Assembly (NCBI GenBank): GCA_963070105.1
Contig: OY718803.1
Location: forward strand, 3,144,507-3,208,506
Length of the DNA stretch: 64,000 bases
Direction of reading: 5' to 3'
From: Litomosoides sigmodontis
Lineage: Eukaryota > Nematoda > Chromadorea > Rhabditida > Onchocercidae
The position numbers and the translations under genes were made by a program. Of this stretch, positions 37,890-50,892 are shown piece by piece (within the stretch, counting starts at the first letter, position 1; every line of letters begins with the position of its first letter). Under the pieces are notes generated by a model. That model saw only the letters and a program-made list of their open reading frames with translations, did no database searches and was not told the DNA's origin.

Positions 37890-39616
37890 ATGAATGAAAG
37901 AAGCCCACAAACTATTGGATCAATCATCGAGTATATGTGTATGGTAGCGTATCGGAAATTTATCACAAGAACGCGAGGTGAAACAATTCGAAAACGGTAA
38001 CTTCCGAGTTAATTATAAAATTTTGTCAGTTGTGTAGATCAGTTGTTTTTTTGGTTTTGTTTGTCCGTATGAATTTTCAACAAAACCCATATTAGGTCTA
38101 AAAGTGGTAGTGTTAGTTCGAAGTAACTTCCAGGTTCCACATAACATTGCATAGGATGCTTTTCAATTAACTTCTGCTACTCATAATGTAAATAGTTACA
38201 CTGCTCTGTTACAGCACTCTTAAATTTTGAGTAATTTTTTGGTATAATTATAAATTCATGATTTTGAAATTAGTTTTTTGTTTTTTGCAGTTTGCTATCA
38301 CTCTGGGGAAAACAATTCAATTTCGATAATAATTTTACATTTTGTTATGATTATAAACTGTCTTTAGGCTACTCAATAAAAAATTTCTTTTCGATGTATC
38401 AGATAAGGAAAATATGCAAAGGTTAGAAGGTGGTTTTTTGGGGGATGTAGAGGCGTACGAGCTGAGAGGCTTCGTTCAGGATGTAAGTCTATTTTCTTCC
38501 TGAGAAGTAATTTTAAATAATTAAAAATATAAATTTTTTCATGTTTAAATGTTCAAGAAATTATCGTAATCATCATGCGTCATAACTGTACAGCTGCGTA
38601 AACGAGGAATTGCTCATGATGGTCCGGACGGCATACATATACCCGCACTGGAAACAATGGGTGAACCAACAGAGGAGGAAGATGACTCCGCCAGTAGTAG
38701 TAGTAGTAGTAACGATACTCCTGTTACCGAAGCTGATGCGATAGTCAAGGATGCAGCATCACGGGCAGCCTTTTCTAGAAGAATCGGGTAACAGCAAACC
38801 GTTCCTTCATCAGTCTTTTATTGAACTTCAACAGCAAATATTTTTTCTTTTTGTGACAAAGTCTTGTATTAATTTCATTTTTCAGTTCGTCCAATAAGGT
38901 GCAGCGGACATCGCCTAGCAAACTTCGCCCGTATTTCGAAATTGCTGACGCTACACTCACTGAAGTCCCAATTCTAGTTCGTTCTCTTACATTTTTCCTT
39001 CACTCTTGACAACGTGTTTTACTGGTGTCAAATATTTTTTATCGGCTTCCAAAAAAAAAACAGAATAACTTTCGAGAGCTTCTTATTTTATTGAGTTGAA
39101 TTTAGGCTTCTTTGGAAAATATTTGGTCGTTTTAAGAGCCTTTTGGTTGGATCATATTCTTTTCTAATAACTTCTCACCACTAGTCTTAGTTAATTAGCA
39201 CTCGAAAAGTTTGTATGCTTTATGTTGCTGCATCATTCAAGCATCGTTGTTCTCGCGCTATAATAGTGAAGTGTAAAGGCAATCATTTTCTTACAACAAA
39301 CGGATCATTTTTTAGTGATTTCTTTCTTTGCGGTACTTTTTTTGGGTCTGTTTCGTTTCCACTACAAATTTCTTGCTACGTATGTTCTCCCCGAGCTTTT
39401 TACTGAATCCGATATGAATATTCTATAAACAAACAAATTACGTTTCTTATATATGCTTGCTAAAATTGTTAGTATTTTCAGAATAGGAAAGAAGATGCCG
39501 ACGCTTTACCAAACGAAGTTATTGTTGAGAAATCAATAGAGAATGATAGAACTAATGATGAAAATCAGCAGATCGCTGAGGGTAATTCATCGCCGAAGCG
39601 TACACGATATTATTGA
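37890..39616 (+). CDS. Unrecognised 213-residue acidic/basic protein, 5 exons
   Basis: Exons 37890-37996, 38368-38482, 38594-38787, 38886-38976 and 39482-39616 join in frame at GT...AG sites. I do not recognise the family. The N-terminus (SIIEYMCMVAYRKFITRTRG) is basic and partly helical. It contains RKRLLNKKF, which fits a D-box RxxL, and a KEN motif at residues 49-51 (VSDKENMQR). Next come ELRGFVQDLRKRG, a short acidic stretch EEEDDSASSSSSSND, a conserved-looking segment RTSPSKLRPYFEIADATL, and a Ser/basic C-terminus ending SPKRTRYY. No signal peptide, membrane helix or enzyme motif is visible. An in-frame TAG lies just before the ATG, but that TAG is also a possible splice acceptor, so upstream exons cannot be excluded. 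Consistent phase over five exons argues for a real gene. Confidence 0.65.
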
Positions 39617-42600
39617 AGAATTCTTTTTGATATAATGTTCAGTGAGCTCAACTTCTGTAAACATTCCTGTATGGTCCTGATTGCTACGCCTCCAGATAGG
39701 GAACCCGATAATCGTTCAGCATTAAGAGTGTTGAATTGTGTTCTATATGTACAGGAGGATCGCAAGAGGTTTTAAGAATGGGTTTGTTATCAGTATGGAT
39801 TTCGAGAAATGTCATAGATAGATAATGTATGTCCATATATTTTTGCGTCGTCATATTCTCCATTCTTCTTGCAATTTTATCAGTAACGAGTAAAAGATCT
39901 CATTTATAGGCATACAGGCAGCAATTCTCATCGATTGGAAACAAGAAGAAATTTTTAAAATTTTTGGAGACGAGGAAGCATCATGCGTAGCGAGGAGGCA
40001 TCATCTCTTTAGTGTAAAAAGTCTTTCTTTGTTTAATAATTATAGTTGCTCAGTAATTTATAAGACGAGCTTCGTCTTTTTTCGAAATTTTACCATCTTC
40101 GGTGAAATTTCTACAATTGTTTCTTTTGTATAACAATCATATTTCACATTCATAATGTTTCATTATTCTTTCATCAATGGAACGATTTTTATATAATTGT
40201 TTGCTGGCGCCTTTTCTTAGAGAAGTTTTGCAATTTAAAATTTGATAGCTGTTGGTGGAAGTACATTGCGATGTTTGATAGCCACTCAATCTTGGATGAT
40301 TGATAGGTTTAACAAGCTCATTGCGATGCTTGCATATCACTTTTATCGAGTTTGAATGATTGTATACATCACGAAATCTTAATTTTTTAAAAAGAGCAGC
40401 ATTCGCTATATACGGAATAGAATGTTAACTTTCAAAAACTTTAGACGAAAAAGAAAAAGTCGCTTAAAAAGATTGAAACTTTTATAGTATAGTGATATGA
40501 TTAAACCGTTTCAAGATGAAGATTTTTATTTCCATCAAAAGTTATCAATCCTTAGCATTACCATTGGTAGGCATTATATGCACGGGCTTTCGGAAGCGGT
40601 TTCTCTTCATGTTTTCTTTGTTATTTCATTATTATTTAAATCTATTCTAGTTTTCTTCAAAATTCTTTGATGCTGAATTTTTTTCCTTTCCACTAAATGC
40701 ACTGTTCATGCAGTGATGTAATAATTATGTTTTGAATTTAAAACTGTTAGCCTCTATAGATATTTGATGATTTTCGTGCTGCTTCCCAAAAATCAATGAT
40801 ATTTGATTATAGTTATGTTCGTTAGTTTAATTTCTTTCCAGTAAACTACCTTGATATTACAATGTTTATGTCCTCAGGTTTAAAATATCTATTTCTGAAA
40901 CGTAGTTAGTTATATTCCTGTTTGCAAGTGTAATTCATAATTCACAATTTTATTTTTCCTTCTACTCCCTTGTATTTAATTCTGCAAAAATAGCAACATA
41001 TCATATTAGCAACAATAACTTTGCGTTAGCAAATTGTACCACAGTTAGATCGATCGTTGATTTCATTACATTATCGTTATCACTTACTGTCAGTTGATTA
41101 CTTTCGTGTAATTAATGTGTGTGATATATTGTGGTTTGCATTCGTTTAATTTTAATCAATCATTGGTCTCCTTCTTTTTTTAGAATCCCACATAGTGTGG
41201 TCAGTCTCATAGTTTTTTTTTTAGCAAGTTGTTTTTCAACTTATTATATTTGTAATTTTTTCCTCTTCCATTCCCCGCTCTCTCTCTCCCTCTCTTTCTC
41301 TCTCATATCCGTTTCCTAGTTTAGTTATAGAAGGAAATTATTATTCTCGTTATTAGTTGCTGTCTTAATTTCACGGGTAATATAATGCCTGTTTTTTTGC
41401 TTGTTTCCATCCTTCTCTTCTTCTCTCTCTCCCTCTCTCTCTCTTTCTCTTTCTCTGTTTATAAATTTGAATTTATATTAATTGTAGAAATAGATACGTT
41501 TTTGCTTGTTGAGAATTTGTCGAATTCCGGGATGGATGAGATAATCCATAAGCATTTTGGAATGAGACAAATCATTATTAATTGTTGATTTGTATTACAT
41601 TCGCCAGTTAACAACGAATCGCCTTAGTTTCATAATTGTTTTCAAATTTTATTTTTCATAATTTTTTTCAGAGAAAAACGATCTCCGCCGCCTTCCATTA
41701 TTATTTCTTTTCAACAACAGTTTGAATTAGTTGTTATTCAATAAAGCAAACGATTTTTTATTTCATTTCGTTTAATCTGATCGTTTTGCACATTTTATTC
41801 CAACCCATAATTTAACTCTCCTTTACACAAATGTCTTATTATGAAAAATGCATCTGAAATGTTGACAGCTTTCCCTCTCTCCCTCCCTCTCTCTCTCTCC
41901 CTCTATCTATCTATCGATGTCGTTGAGTGGCGAGGTAGTAGTTGTGAATCACAAAAATAGCATCCGATACTTAACGTGTTCTAAGTTAGTTTATATGTTA
42001 TTAGGATGTGTATCGTGTCGTATGAGAAGTTACAGTACACATACTTTAAAAGGACGAAGTATGTATTTGTTATATTCAGAAAGAGTAATTTTGTTAAGAA
42101 TTCTGATAATATAAAATCTAAATTTTAAGGAATTTTTTTTAACAATTACCAATAGATGATATTTATCGAAGCGTACAATTTTATGAAAAAATTAACCGCC
42201 AAATTGATAGTAAATCCTTACTTTAAATAAATTTAAATTTTTTAATAATTTTTTTTTGATGATTTAAATAAATTTTCAAGTAGCGGAGTTCCATTTTGGT
42301 TTCCTAAAGAGAATTCGATCGAATAAAATACTTTGAAAATTTGCGTAAATGAAATTTTTTTTGCAAAATTTTATTTCGTAAAATTTTTCGTAGTAATCGT
42401 ATTGGTTGGTATGAAGAAAATTTGTGTGTGTGTGTGTGTGTGTGTGTTCGGTTAAAGCTAAGAAGGTATAATCAAATGATGGTACTTCACTTTTATCACT
42501 GAAAAACAAACAGCAATGTTATCAAAAAAAAATGACAAATATATTTTACATACAAAAAAAAAACGATTGGATGCGTCGTTTTTTTTTCAGAAAGAGCGAA

Positions 42601-42910
42601 AATTTGATAGCTAAATGAAACTACAGTAGGTAAATTTGCTTTTCGTTTAAAAATTTCGATTTTTTCCCGACTTTTTTTAACTTTAATTTTAATGTTATTA
42701 ATTATGCAAGTTGAAATGTCGCATGAAAAGGTTCATAACAACAAAATGTGTTTGAACTTGATGCAATTAATTCTGAATTTCTAAATTACTGCTTGTAATG
42801 TGAGCGAAGTAGGTAGGAGACGACGTCCAATTAAGAAGCTCAAATTGTTAACTACAATGGAAACAATTTTTCTTAATTAATTTAATTTTTCCTAATTTTT
42901 TTTCATGTAT
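39617..42910. other. Spacer of 3.3 kb with CT microsatellites
   Basis: It lies between the 3' ends of the unrecognised gene (+) and PEDS1 (-). AT-rich, with CT/CTTT tracts at about 41275-41305, 41418-41458 and 41871-41912 and a (GT)n tract at 42423-42447. No supported exon on either strand. Confidence 0.6.
42423..42447. repeat. (GT)n microsatellite
   Basis: Pure GT dinucleotide tract of about 24 bp downstream of PEDS1. Confidence 0.9.
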
Positions 42911-44939
42911 TCAAGAAGCTCTTGCCCATTTCAAATCATCAGTTCGAGGCTTCATTCCGGTTAATCCAGTAACGATGAATTCGGCAGCACGCCAAAAACC
43001 GATCGCATCAAGCGGTCCGTTCAACCAACCGGTAGTAATGCAATATCCACATGCGTGTGGTGAAATGTGATGATATTTGTGGCCTCTACGTGAAAGTATC
43101 ACGTGCCAATTCTGCAGTGTTTCCACCCAGGGTGATAAGCCGATATACGTATGTGACCACTTGTGAATCTGAAATCAATACAAGATGACGGTAGTGAATT
43201 CATTCTTAAATTTAAAAAAACAATTCTTTTCTAAATTCAGAGAGAATTCAAATTCTATCGCAAAATTCAAATCAATTTCATTTAATTTATTAGAGTACCA
43301 AACTAAGTGAATATTCCCTCTCTCTCTCTCTCTTTTGATAACAGAAAATTTTCATCAAATTATAAAGAAAAAATTTTAAGCACCTGATTGGTAAGCGCGA
43401 CGTAGATTGCCAGAAATAAGTAAAACCAATGTGACGTTGTTAGAGAATTCAAATTAGAGACTGATAATGTTGCGTGTTGATAAATGATATGTGTAAGCTT
43501 CGGTATGATTAACAGGAAGTTATCACCGTTACACTGAATGAAATCATGGCGTGTTATTGCGGTAGGATCTACGTGATGTTCACGGAATGACCGAATAAAA
43601 TGCTAAAAATTTTTAATTGGGAAATTTTTGTTTGAATTAAATTATTCACCAATCGTAATAATATAAAGAAGTTCGAATAAAAAGTTTTTTTTGCAAAAAA
43701 AAAAATTGAAAAATAATTTGGTAAAAGTATGATGATAGTAGCTTCGAGAAAGACAGAAAATAAAATTTTTTTTCTCATTGATTTATTGATATAAAAAACA
43801 TTTCTGTGCTTTTTTTTTAAGAAAAACACAATGAATGAATCTTTTTGGAGAAAATTTTTTTTTAAAAAAAAAAGTAAATTGTCCGAGAAAAAAGATTTTC
43901 GGTGAGAACTCACAATGATAATTAATAATAACAATAATTAATAATAATAAATATAAAGAACAGTAATGAATAATGAAGCTCCCTCCACTGGTCTAATAGC
44001 TACCACCCAACATGTGGCTGAATTTTTTTCCTTTTTTCTCAATTTACTTTTGAAAAATAGAATTAGCATTCATCCCTAAGTACCTAAATAGCTAGACAAA
44101 TATTATTACAAAAATTTATTATTAATTACAAAATAATTTTCAAATTTGAGATTTTAGGAGTATTTGAACATTGCTGAGATGAATGAAGGAAAAAACGTCA
44201 AAACAGACCCTTCCGATGAATGTATCAACGGTACCGAAGGAATCGGCCGCCCAGTGCACCAAACCGGATAATAGGTCAGCCGTTAGAATGCCCAAAATAG
44301 CAAAGAAGAATACAGAAGGCAGAGTGGACAATTGAAATCGCCATATTAACAAGCATATAACAATGAGCAATTCGGCAATACCCAATCCGGTTGAAATGGT
44401 TTCTTGCAATCGTTTCTCTGAAAAGCGCTCACGGAATTACGGATTGAATGGGATGGAATGTGACCGGATTAATGTATTTTAATCGAAGCACAATCATTTT
44501 TTGTAACAAAAGTAATTAATTCAAAAATTTCAGTTCTCAAAATAACTTAATAGTTGAGGGTATTGCCTTTTACCTTACCACCTTAGTAACAATTTCAATT
44601 TATCAAATGTTTAATTGAACAGAACGAAATGCAACGAAATGCTATTTGTGTTGTTAACAGCAAAGTTGTGCTGTAAGTGAAATTGAAAATGATCAAACAA
44701 TTCCTCTCCTCCTCTCACGGGTACTCTTCACCTCGGCTATAAAGAGCAGCTAATTTCTTAGCGCCACTATGATGCGGTCCCCAAAGCGGTTTGAAAACAC
44801 CTTCCGGATTGACATTTCCGTTGGGATCATCTTCCGGCATAGCATCCCTTGCACTTATCATCGTCGTTACCTCTCCTTCAGCTTCACCACACACCAATGA
44901 CTGTTGCTGCTGCAGTGCTCCGTGATTCTTCTCATCCAT
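42911..44939 (-). CDS. peds-1: Plasmanylethanolamine desaturase (PEDS1/TMEM189, Kua family), 4 exons
   Basis: Minus-strand exons 44732-44939, 44209-44417, 43384-43602 and 42911-43168 give 297 residues. The enzyme introduces the vinyl-ether double bond that makes plasmalogens, in the endoplasmic reticulum membrane. The N-terminus is hydrophilic with a family-typical [23 protein letters not shown] segment, then hydrophobic helices ([31 protein letters not shown]). The His-rich motifs expected for a di-iron desaturase are all present: [37 protein letters not shown] and [20 protein letters not shown]. The C-terminus [15 protein letters not shown] matches the human protein closely. No UBE2V fusion is seen. 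Exon 1 uses the donor at 44731 (phase 1) because this gives SREKRLQE without a stop. Identity is firm. Confidence 0.95.
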
Positions 44940-45429
44940 CTAAGAAAAAAGTTCAAAAAAAAAGGGAAAAAATTGACTAACACAGTAGCAAAGTTGTTTG
45001 TAGCACTAAACGTAAATTCCGAGTACCAAAGATAAATTGAATAAAATTTTGAAAAAAAATAGTTAAAAGTAAAAAGTCAACTAATAGCTAATCATTTTCA
45101 CAAACAATTTGACAGAAATTAGCCAATGAATTATTTAGTTGTAAAATAGATGGAAATTATCGCAAACGTCAACAATCCCAATTATTCCTTTCTAAAAAAC
45201 GCAAGAAAAAAACTATTCATAAAATAAATAATTTAAGCTAATTAAATTAATTACAAAATTTAACTCAAACTCAAACAACTTTTTCAATCCAATTAAATCA
45301 TCCATTTTGTTACAGAAATTTCACAAACGAACAAACAAGCAAACAAGCAAATAAATAAGCAAATGAACAAAACAAACAAACATTGAATAGATCTTAGGAA
45401 CAAAATTTTAAGTGGAAGATGAACAATTA

Positions 45430-45565
45430 GAAGAGGAGGAAGACGAAGACGAAGATGAAGATGAGGAAGAGGAAGAGGAAGAGGAAGTGAAAGAGGAAGT
45501 GGGAGAGGTGGAAGTGAGAGAGATATAGGGAGAGAGGAAGGGAGAGGGAGAGAGAGAGAGAGAAG
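45430..45565. repeat. Purine (GAA/GGA/GA) tract
   Basis: About 135 bp of nearly pure purine on the plus strand, running from GAAGAGGAAGACGAAGA to GAGAGAGAGAGA. It could adopt triplex or other non-B structure. Noncoding. Confidence 0.8.
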
Positions 45566-46205
45566 GAAGAAGTAACATTTTGCTAAAAGCACAACTAGTC
45601 GATGTAAGCTAAGTAAGCTCTTTCTTCAACAAACACAAATTGAGAATGGAGAAAGGAAGCTTTTCCCTCAAATATATACATATACATGATGATTAGTGAT
45701 AACGACGAGTGATACAGAAGTTGGTTGCCAACTGACTGACAATAATGTAGCAATTGGCTTACTTGAATGATTAATTAGAAATGATAAGAGAAATGAACTT
45801 TTGCCACAACCATACATTTCAATCGATAGATCATCCCTCTCCAATTATCCTTCCTGTAAATACATTGTTCTAAATGTAAGCGATCGGCGTAGCATCAAGT
45901 CGATCGGCTGATTGATTTCAAATACTTTCAACATTGAAAGGACATCAACTTGCATAACCGATCAATCATAGCAATAGAATAGCACTAACACGGATCAATG
46001 ATCACGAAATAGCTTCAACACTGTACAATACGATGATTTTAATTTAATACAAAAAAAAATGAGAATAGTTTAATGTGGAATAATTTGAGTCCTTTTTTGA
46101 ATTTGAGTGGAAAAAAAATTTAACAAAAAAAACGATCTTTTTTTCTATTGTACACACATACACACGGACACAGACAAAAACACAGACACATACACACACA
46201 CACAG

Positions 46206-46321
<116 letters not shown>

Positions 46322-49234
46322 AGATTCATACATTTTCATGAACAAAAAAGACCAAAAATTTTTTGTTAAATATTCAATTCAAACTGTCATCTTTCCATAA
46401 TTTGCTCAGTTCTCCTCCATCACTTCCGCAACTTTCAAATTTCATTCCTTCTTTTCTTCTATTGGAATGATAAATTACCATGATGAACTTGAAATGAATG
46501 AAATGTCAAAAAAAATTATATTAGAAATAAAAATAAATACATGCATAGCTAATTTAATCAACACATTTCTATCCTTAAGTTTTATGTAAATCTATTTATT
46601 TTTTTTTTGTTGTAAAAGAAAAAAAAATGCATAAATTGTGAAGAATTTGGCAAAAATGATAGATTATATTTTTACATAATTAATTATCAAAATAAAATTT
46701 AAAAAAGATTGAAATTTAAACAACTCTACTAAAGCTCATGCACTTCAAATGTTAGCTATCTCATTCAAGCAATTATCTATTAGATTGGTATTTATAAATT
46801 TCAAAAAAAAACTGAAACGATAATTATTAATCGAAATTAAATTAAACGAAACAATTCAGTGCAAATGATAGCATTCAATGAAATATCGAAAAAAGTAACA
46901 GTGAAATTGGAATTTGCATAAAAGTGAAGCAACAGCGTTAATACATTGATAAGCAATTTCTTATGCAAATTATTTTAACATTTTTGTCAGCTAATAGCTG
47001 ACAATTCCGAAAATGGAAAATTTAGGAAATTAACTTTCTGCTATTTTTCTTCAAACTCATTCTAATCTGCTCGATTTTTCTTTTATCGTCTGGACATATG
47101 GACTTTTGCATTTTTACAATTTTCTTTTGATATTTCAAATTTGAAAAAAGTTTAACTCAAACATATTGTTCTCTTACATTTGATTAACTGTTGCAGTTAC
47201 AAATAGTAAGCGAGAAAAGAAGAGGAAGAGAGGGAGAGTAAGAGAGAGGGAGAGGGAGGGCGAGAGAGGGGAATGATCTGAAAAAAAGATGGCAGTGTAT
47301 TATTGTTAAAGCTTGAAGGAGCAAGAATTTTAGAATCATTTAACTTCATAGATTAAAATATGAAATAGTAAAGTTGCTCTCATCGATCATTCCTTTTTCT
47401 TTTTTGAAGCAACATTTTCAAACAAAATTACTGGCAAACTTTGGGTTATTAAATTTAAATTGACGTCACCCACTGTTTACGGATTAATGAGAGCATTTTA
47501 ATTGTGTAATAAATTATTGTGAATGTACAACAATGAATGGCATTATTATAAATGTTCCATGAAAAGGAAGCAATTGAGGGTGAAGGAGGAAAAAAAAATC
47601 TTCGCATTTAACAATTAACAGTGAAATGATAAATTCGTCAAACTTCGATGATAACAACTTAACTTTCAACTAGTTCAAACGGTACAAAAATTAACTTCAT
47701 TTCAATCGAATAAATTTAACATTTGTTTGAAAGGTAGTGAAATTACTCACTGAATGAGTGTGGAATATCTCACCAATGGCAATTATTCCAACCAAATCGA
47801 AAATTTTTTTAAAAAATCCTAGATGATAATGATAATAGTGTTGCGTGATGAAATACAATTATCACTCATTACAACTACCGTATGATAGCATTCCTAAGTT
47901 GCACTGCAAAATACCTATATGCAAATGAGGCTAAGTGTGAATTTCATTAATTTTTTTCCTCCATAAAAAAAATCATAAAAGTATTTGTAATTTCGTCAAT
48001 GCATTTTTTGAAGTTAACACTTTTGAGGCAGGCATTTCTTTTTTTTGGTTTCAATGTCATTACACTCTGAAAACGATTGTGCCTATGAATTCACATTAAA
48101 TCAAAATTATGCAATTAAAGTGGTCGTAAATTTAAAATTCGCAAATAACAGATATCATTTAAGAAATGGAATGTAATCTAACCGATGCAAAAAAAGGAAA
48201 TGATTTGAATAAAAATGAAATGCTTTAAAAGGGAGATAAAAATAAACTTTTTTTTTTCGAATGCAATTTTTAGTAGCACTGACAATGAAAGTGATGATGA
48301 TGATGATAGGAAGGATGCTATTAGTTGAAGCTAATTTGCATATGAACCTTCTATCATCCATCTCTTCATACATTATCACCGTTATCACTAACATTGCACA
48401 TTAATGCTACTTTAACATTTGTGAACTTTTTACGCCACCTTTATACTACTACCAATGTCTCGCTGTGATCAGTAACAACGCTTTTTCCTCGTTTTCTTTT
48501 TTTCGTACAATTATTAAAGTCCATTTGATGACGATGACGTCAGCGAGGATTATCATTATCACCGTATATTAGCGCCAATTTGAATGATATCATTTATTAT
48601 CAAAAAAAAAGAGAAGTGAAGTGTAAAAAATTCCATTTCAACATGGGACAATACGAATAACAATAGCGCCATTCGCATTTCATCAATCGTAGCACAATCG
48701 AACGATCGCTAAATTTTGCATAAAAGTTTTGTGAGCAGAAAATTTAGTCACATTGCTAACAATGTGAGGTAATGATGAAACGAAAAAATTTTTTGTTTTG
48801 CATAATTATGATAGTTACAGTGTAAAAATTTCACTAGCAATAAGCGAAACTTTATGTAAATGGTATTGGTTATAAAGTTTGAAAAAAAAACAATGAGTTA
48901 AATTTGAAATTTTATTTTAACTAATATGTTAATTTAATAAAGCAATCAATGAAATTTGTAGCTCAGGCTTGGAGAGGTGAAAGAGAGAATAAAAGGAAAT
49001 GGAGCAAAGAATGGAGAATTGTCGAAGGTGAGAGAGGAGGATGATAAGTGAGTGCGTGTGCGAACACGTTGAAATGCGTAACTGACTAATTTATACGTTT
49101 CCTGAAAACGAAAAAGTTCTCATCTTTGCTTGCGCAAAGCAATTTACAATCGGCTAAGTGCAACGAATTAGAATTGAATATACAAATTGCTAAATTCATA
49201 ACTTTTAAAATAAAACTTGAGAGGTGGGGAAAAG

Positions 49235-49340
49235 TGTGTGCGTGCGTGTGTGTGTGTGTGTGTGCGTTTCCTTAAGGCTTAATAAATGAAATGAAACTGA
49301 GGGATGGAAGAGGAGGTGTGGATGGATGGATGGATGGATT
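49235..49340. repeat. GT and GGAT microsatellites
   Basis: A GTGTGCGTGCGTGTGT tract at about 49235-49264 and GGAT tetranucleotide repeats at about 49320-49340. Confidence 0.8.
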
Positions 49341-50892
49341 GGATGAGGGAAGACGGAAGGTATTGCAACTTTTATTGATGTCGCGCGATATGCATCAGTT
49401 TATTGACCATCTGTTGTTTCAGATGTCCAAGGGACTCCAGATGGCCTGAAGAGGTAGGTGTACGTGTACGTACCTCTATGACTGTGTGTGTGTGTGTGCG
49501 TGTCTGTGAGGGATGATATGAGGAGAGAGAATGGAAGGTGAGAGAGGAAGGAATGAAAGGAGTGAATGTGACAAGGAAACAACTGCTTCCTATTTACGGA
49601 AGATATCTTTTATGCCCATATCTATCCATACCTAATGTTAGCTAGCTAGCCAAAGCTCTCACGTATTCTAAGCTTATTGCATTATTAGTGGAAAAATTTT
49701 AATTTTGCATTTTAATTAATTACGCATTAGACAAAATTAACATTTAACTCTATCGTTTTCGATTTCAAACGCATTTTTTTTTTTAAATCTCAATTTGTAA
49801 CAACAATAAATTTTGGCTGAACGAGACAGAAACTATTTAAAAGTCTGTGAATTTAGTAGAGGAGAAGTGTGTGTATCTGCTGTATATTTACTGTTTACTT
49901 ACTGATTAATTTATTGCAAAGTAGGACACGCGAAATGTAAGGTAAATACGTGAAATGTCAGGTAAAGAAGAGTCAAATGTAAAGAGTAAACTTAATTGGG
50001 CATTTATTAGCCTGATAATTACTCGTAAATGTTGAACGTTGCCTTACTTATCAGTTGCTTATGTGCAATTTTAAATATTTTCATTTCATTTATAGACATC
50101 GCATATTCCGCTCACTGCGATACCATCTTTATCAGTTGTGGGAGTAGCACAGCACACACGCTTATCAGTAACAGTACGAATTCCCATTCTAATCCTTATG
50201 ACATAATTCCACCTAAACATCACACTGAACCAATTTATCAATTTCAATTTCGTAACATTTTATTAAAAAATAAAATATATACGTAGCAGCAGTGTGTGTG
50301 TTTTTTAATGAAATGCCAGCAGAAAGTTTTGTTTTTGCTTTTTCCATTGCCTTGAATGGTTGAAGCAACAATCTTCTCTCGTACAATTCATTCATTCATA
50401 CGGTGAAATATATTTATTGCAATTTTTGACAAAGAAAATTGTTAAATCATTAAAGTTTGAAAGAAATGATGAAATCGATTAAAGGCGCAAAAAGAGTATT
50501 GTTCGCTTACTGTTTGAATATTTTCCTTCTTTTTACAGTACCATAAGTGATTTTTACAGTATGGAATGATTCATTTTGCTTAAAATTGATGGAAAACAAA
50601 AGAAAGTCTTATTTGAAGTTAGGAATTTTAGGAAATTCAAAACATTCAAATATTTAACAAATAGCAGGAAAGTTTATTATCATTTATCATTGGTTGGTAT
50701 TTAGATGAATGAATGAATGAAGCATTTACATAATTTTAATTTTAAGAATTCATTTTAAAATTTTGTATGCAATGAAATTGTTGTTGCTTTCATTCACTTC
50801 AGCAGCGATGATAATTTCTACAGCAATTGATAATTTCAAAAAATTAATAAATAAAGAAAGAGAACAATCGCAGCGCAGCGTGAATGAATTTC

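Noticed and set aside
43569..43934. 121-codon minus-strand frame of Phe/Lys/Ile
   Set aside because: It extends from PEDS1 exon 3 into an AT-rich intron; the protein homology stops at the acceptor at 43603.
50029..50286. 85-codon plus-strand frame in the spacer
   Set aside because: A hydrophobic start and Ser/His-rich end without homology or clear splice context; length is within chance expectation.
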